Assembly: GCF_000507145.1 (NCBI RefSeq)
Contig: NZ_AYTO01000034.1
Coordinates: 124,001 to 188,000 of the forward strand
DNA from: Bacillus tequilensis KCTC 13622
Lineage (GTDB): Bacteria > Bacillota > Bacilli > Bacillales > Bacillaceae
DNA length: 64,000 bases
Direction of reading: 5' to 3'
Position numbers and translations under genes: made by a program. This document shows positions 60,641-64,000 of this stretch, piece by piece (position 1 is the first letter of the stretch; the number at the start of each line of letters is the position of its first letter). Below the pieces are notes generated by a model that did not search any database, had not been told where the DNA came from, and was given only the letters and a program-made list of their open reading frames with translations.

Positions 60641-61273
60641 ATGCACAGCTTACTCGCATACATACCAATCGCTGCCATGATGGTCATTATACCGGGTGCA
60701 GATACGATGCTTGTTATGAAAAATACCCTTAGATATGGCGCGAAGGCTGGCCGTTATAACATTCTCGGATTGGCAACAGGGCTTTCCTTTTGGACGGTTA
60801 TTGCCATTTTAGGTTTATCAGTTGTTATTGCAAAGTCGGTGTTGCTTTTCACTACAATCAAATATTTGGGAGCGGCATATTTGATTTATTTAGGAATCAA
60901 AAGTTTTTTTGCCAAAAATATGTTCTCTATCGATGACATGCAATCCCAAGCAGCAACCGCGGAAAAGTCTCCGAAACGTTATTATAAAACGTCCTTTATG
61001 CAAGGGTCACTTAGTAACATTCTCAATCCTAAAACTGTTTTGGTTTATGTGACAATCATGCCCCAATTTATCAATCTGAACGAAAATATAAACCAGCAGC
61101 TCATCATTTTGGCTTCCATCTTAACTTTATTAGCGGTGCTGTGGTTCCTTTTTCTCGTTTATATAATTGATTTTGCAAAAAAATGGATGAAAAACTCGAA
61201 ATTCCAAAAAGCTTTTCAAAAAGTAACCGGAATGATATTAGTTGGTTTTGGCATTAAAACGGGCTTGAATTAA
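60641..61273 (+). CDS. yrhP: YrhP, LysE/RhtB-family amino-acid exporter
   Basis: 210 residues, six helices. LysE/RhtB signatures: IPGADTMLVMKNTLRYGAKAGR near 19-40 and the SNILNPKTVLVYVTIMPQF segment near 125. Exports amino acids or derivatives; the substrate is unknown. ATG 60641 with AAGGAGGAG. Its C-terminal helix ends VGFGIKTGLN. Confidence 0.88.
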   Translation: MHSLLAYIPIAAMMVIIPGADTMLVMKNTLRYGAKAGRYNILGLATGLSFWTVIAILGLSVVIAKSVLLFTTIKYLGAAYLIYLGIKSFFAKNMFSIDDMQSQAATAEKSPKRYYKTSFMQGSLSNILNPKTVLVYVTIMPQFINLNENINQQLIILASILTLLAVLWFLFLVYIIDFAKKWMKNSKFQKAFQKVTGMILVGFGIKTGLN

Positions 61274-61322
61274 TCCCCGTCTTCTTTTCGTTTCGGCAGT
61301 GTCATTTTATCAGTGTGTGGTG

Positions 61323-61358
61323 ACAAAAAAAGACAAGGGAGTGAGCCCTTGTCTTTTT
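61323..61358. terminator. Bidirectional terminator between yrhP and aapA
   Basis: AAAAAAAGACAAGGG / CCCTTGTCTTTTT, with GTGAG-type loop. Confidence 0.92.
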
Positions 61359-61359
61359 G

Positions 61360-62742
61360 TTATTTTTGTCCTCTCATGGTCAGTAGCTTATACATCATCA
61401 TCAATAAAATAAACCAGACTGGAGTGACAAACAAAGCAACACGCGTATCATTCGCCAATGCCAATATGACAAGAATAAACACGAGAAAGGCGAGAGTTAA
61501 GTAGTTGGATAATGGGTAAAAAGGCATTTTAAATTTGCTTTTCTTCGCTGCTTGCGGCCTTGTTTTTCGATATTTCAAATGGCAAATCAACGTAATGCCC
61601 CAAATAAAAATGAAGCATATTGTAGAAACACTTGTAATCAGTGTAAAGACTTGCTCCGGCATCACATAATTCAGACTAACGCCAATCAGAATGGCGATGG
61701 TTGAAAAAAACAGCGCATTACTTGGCACTTTAGAGGAAGTCAGCTTCTTCAATAATCCAGGTGCGTGATGATCCTTTGCAAGAGAATAGACCATTCGGCT
61801 TGTGCTGAATAAAGCGCTGTTAGCCGCTGATGCCGCTGAGGTTAGTACAACAAAATTGATCATACTGGCAGCGGCAACGATGCCTACTGCAGAAAAGACT
61901 TGAACAAATGGGCTTTCATTTGGATTCAAAACATTCCAAGGATAGATACACATGATTACAAAAAGTGCGCCGACATAAAAAAGTAAAATCCGGACAGGAA
62001 TTTGATTGATAGCTTTAGGGATCACTTTCTGGGGATTATCTGTTTCACCTGCTGTCAGTCCAACAAGTTCAATTCCCACAAAAGCGAAGACAACCATTTG
62101 AAATGAAAGGATAAACCCATGCCATCCATTTGGAAACATGCCGCCGTGGCTCCAAAGATTTGTGAGGCTGGCTGAGCCGGAAGCCGCGGAAAATCCTTTC
62201 GCAATCAAGACAATACCAGTTACGATAAGAGCCAGTATGGCAATGATTTTGATTAATGCAAACCAGAATTCTAATTCCCCGAACAGTTTAACCGTGGCAA
62301 GATTCATGATCAGCAGGATGATAAGCGCAAGAAGACCCGGCAGCCATTGAGGCACATCGGGAAGCCAATATTGCGTATAAATCCCGACCGCCGTTAAATC
62401 AGCCATTGCGAGAGAAATCCAGCAGAACCAGTAGGTCCAGCCAGTAATAAACGCTGCCATATTGCCTAAATAGTCCCTCACAAAATCAACGAAAGAGTGA
62501 TAGCCCGAATTTGATAGGAGCAATTCTCCGAGTGAACGCATAATGAAAAAGCAAAAGACTCCAGTGATCAAGTAAGCAAATAAAATGGATGGCCCCGCAA
62601 AGTGGATGGATTTTCCTGAACCCAAGAATAAGCCTGTTCCGATTGCACCCCCAATCGCCATTAGTTGTATATGCCTGTTTTTAAGGCCTCTAGACAATTT
62701 TTGCTGTTGTTCCAAATTGTCTTCATTAGAATTGCCTGTCAA
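61360..62742 (-). CDS. aapA: AapA-like amino-acid permease (APC superfamily)
   Basis: 460 residues, 12 helices. AAT-family APC transporter: MAIGGAIGTGLFLGSG near 29-43, the FVGIELVGLTAGE segment near 230 and QIPVRILLFYVGAL. Family members take up D-alanine, D-serine or glycine, or basic and branched-chain amino acids; exact substrate is inferred from my memory that aapA is next to yrhP in 168. Start ATG 62742 with GGGGGAAAA site. Convergent with yrhP. Confidence 0.8.
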   Translation of the reverse strand: MTGNSNEDNLEQQQKLSRGLKNRHIQLMAIGGAIGTGLFLGSGKSIHFAGPSILFAYLITGVFCFFIMRSLGELLLSNSGYHSFVDFVRDYLGNMAAFITGWTYWFCWISLAMADLTAVGIYTQYWLPDVPQWLPGLLALIILLIMNLATVKLFGELEFWFALIKIIAILALIVTGIVLIAKGFSAASGSASLTNLWSHGGMFPNGWHGFILSFQMVVFAFVGIELVGLTAGETDNPQKVIPKAINQIPVRILLFYVGALFVIMCIYPWNVLNPNESPFVQVFSAVGIVAAASMINFVVLTSAASAANSALFSTSRMVYSLAKDHHAPGLLKKLTSSKVPSNALFFSTIAILIGVSLNYVMPEQVFTLITSVSTICFIFIWGITLICHLKYRKTRPQAAKKSKFKMPFYPLSNYLTLAFLVFILVILALANDTRVALFVTPVWFILLMMMYKLLTMRGQK

Positions 62743-62975
62743 TTTTCTTTTCCCCCAAGAATTAAAGTTTTTTATCGGATATTATAACATTTAAAAGAAT
62801 AGATTGTTTACATTTTAAATTTTAAAAATATTTTTAAGTTTATTACTAAACTTAAAGGGGTTCAGATTTTGATGAAAAGATGACAATGATCTAAAAGGCT
62901 GTTTTGACGATGTCTTTGTTGGTTTGCTAGGATATATGATGACCGTATGCTTATTATAGGATACAGGTGAAATGT

Positions 62976-62996
62976 ATGACACGAGGCAGGGCATAG
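62976..62996 (+). CDS. Possible 6-codon leader ORF before the unknown gene
   Basis: ATG 62976, six codons (MTRGRA), TAG at 62994-62996, one base before the next ATG. An AGGTGA ribosome site is 5 bases upstream. It could couple translation of the following gene, which otherwise has only a weak site (GGCAGGG). Confidence 0.3.
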   Translation: MTRGRA

Positions 62997-62997
62997 A

Positions 62998-63624
62998 ATG
63001 AAATTACAAACAGCACAGCTATTCACCATCTTACCAGAATATCAGTTTTTTGATTGGGAGGACCATGAGAATAATAAGCATCTCATGATGATAGGGCTTC
63101 CGGAGAATATGCTTGAGATAAAAGGTTTTTATCAATCATTCGGTTTTGAATCAGTCGAAAATCCGTATTCGAACATAAAAATCTCGAAAAAACAGTGGGT
63201 CCAAATGGAGGATTTATTTTTTTCATGGATATCTCCTTATCTATCGACTTTCGGCCAAACGGTAGTTACGCCATTTTTAAGTAATGACTGGGAAGGAGAA
63301 TGTGACCTGGACGATATAATGTATGATGAGTTTGCTCACGCTTATAAAGCGTATAAGGCTTTTCTAATAAACAACGATTTGTATGTTCATGGGCCCGCTT
63401 TGATTGAGACCAGCAGGGGGTATCAAATCGATCATATCGGAGATTTTTCAATTCTGGGCAGGATGGCCGCAAGAAATCATCGTTATTTATTCTTTGCTGA
63501 TGGAGATAAAGTTTTTATGTTTACAGATTCATTGACTTTGCAGATGTATTGTAAAAATGAAGAAGTGCTGCATCAAGAAAAGAAAAAAATCAAGCAGATG
63601 CTGCATCCTGATTTTTTATCATGA
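62998..63624 (+). CDS. Unrecognised 208-residue protein
   Basis: Complete frame from ATG 62998 to TGA 63624, followed at once by a terminator. Soluble, rich in aromatic residues (YQFFDWEDHE, LFFSWISPYL, HAYKAYKAF), no signal peptide or membrane segment, no motif that I recognise. The acidic, aromatic-rich makeup is like that of immunity-type or SMI1-type proteins, but that is only an impression. It is not one of the genes that I remember beside aapA. Confidence 0.65.
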   Translation: MKLQTAQLFTILPEYQFFDWEDHENNKHLMMIGLPENMLEIKGFYQSFGFESVENPYSNIKISKKQWVQMEDLFFSWISPYLSTFGQTVVTPFLSNDWEGECDLDDIMYDEFAHAYKAYKAFLINNDLYVHGPALIETSRGYQIDHIGDFSILGRMAARNHRYLFFADGDKVFMFTDSLTLQMYCKNEEVLHQEKKKIKQMLHPDFLS

Positions 63625-63657
63625 AATGGCGGACACATAGATGTCCGCCATTTCTTT
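63622..63657 (+). terminator. Terminator after the unknown gene
   Basis: GAAATGGCGGACA / TGTCCGCCATTTC, 13 bp perfect with a short loop, then TTTATTTT. It overlaps the preceding stop codon. Confidence 0.9.
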
Positions 63658-63665
63658 ATTTTCAG

Positions 63666-63827
63666 ATGCTGTGGGAACGCTTTTGGGTAAATGGTCCTGA
63701 TCTTTATGATTCATTTTTGGGCATTCATGATTTTGCCATCATTCCATTCCTTAAGAATGATAAACTGTTTACTGATTATTACTTTGGAAGGGGACCGGCC
63801 TTGAAGACTTCGAATCTAAAATACTAA
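63666..63827 (+). pseudogene. Coding fragment after the terminator, function unknown
   Basis: Open frame of about 53 codons (from ATG 63666, MLWERFWVNGPDLYD) to TAA 63827. Composition is protein-like (IHDFAIIPFLKND, then TDYYFGRGP), but there is no ribosome site and it follows directly on a terminator. It is probably the tail of a gene whose front was lost. An alternative is a short functional ORF. Confidence 0.35.
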
Positions 63828-64000
63828 TATAAGACGTAAATGATTCGGAATAATATACAATTAAGCATAAGAGGCAACGTTGTCAATCTGCTATAGAGAC
63901 CTTTTTGGCAGTATCAATAGATAAAACCATGCTGTCCGCCATAAAGTTTCGGAATATTCTTGTTAAGGGCTTATCTAATAAGGACAAAGGATGATAGATG
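63828..64000. other. Right edge, no gene seen
   Basis: AT-rich, stops in all frames, no hairpin with T-run. Possible promoter of a gene beyond the edge cannot be judged. Confidence 0.4.

Overview
The window is chromosome of a low-GC Gram-positive bacterium of the Bacillus subtilis group. Nearly every protein from position 1 to about 44.7 kb matches, in order and almost residue for residue, what I remember of the yajC-to-yrhC segment of B. subtilis 168. Group hallmarks include 6S-1 RNA between aspS and yrvM, T-box leaders before hisS and alaS, a single-chain SecDF, spoVB, and many TTG/GTG starts with strong AGGAGG-type ribosome sites. Small amino-acid differences and local gene-content changes say it is a relative of strain 168, or a divergent strain, not 168 itself. 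All statements about 168 are from memory, not from an alignment.

Layout. 0-6.7 kb: envelope and secretion (yajC end, yrzE, yrbG, spoVB, comN, secDF, yrvC, yrvD). 6.7-18.8 kb: recJ, apt, relA, dtd, the amidase yrvJ, the T-box-controlled hisS-aspS pair, 6S-1 RNA, tcdA. 18.9-26.2 kb: rarA, then a sulfur-transfer block (cymR, yrvO, mnmA), yrrB, recD2. 26.2-36.6 kb: small genes, yrrI, the T-box alaS operon (yrzL, yrrK, yrzB), mltG and the wobble-uridine module trmR-trhP1-trhP2. 36.6-44.7 kb: udk, greA, pbpI, yrrS, yrzA and the methionine-to-cysteine operon yrrT-mtnN-mccA-mccB-yrhC, whose repressor CymR is also encoded here.

44.7-64 kb is the accessory part. It starts with a czcD-czcO metal-resistance cassette with two ArsR-type operator matches, inserted between yrhC and yrhD, followed by about 0.9 kb of largely non-coding sequence. 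A formate module follows (yrhD, formate dehydrogenase yrhE, yrhF, formate channel yrhG), then the tiny-ORF yrzI cluster with a 17-codon ORF matching the Rae1 target S1025. Next is the fatty-acid sensing pair fatR-cypB and then yrhO/yrhP and an AapA-like permease. The sigV-rsiV-oatA genes that I recall between cypB and yrhO in 168 are absent; only a yrhK-like small gene remains. The last kilobase holds an unrecognised 208-codon gene and a coding fragment.

I do not see a clearly undescribed multi-gene system. The most promising leads are regulatory: a terminator whose 3' arm carries the next gene's ribosome site (greA/pbpI), leader hairpins or terminators before trmR, yrhE and yrhG, the yrzI cluster structures, the tandem operator at yrhP, and the gene losses and insertion around 27, 45-48 and 59 kb.
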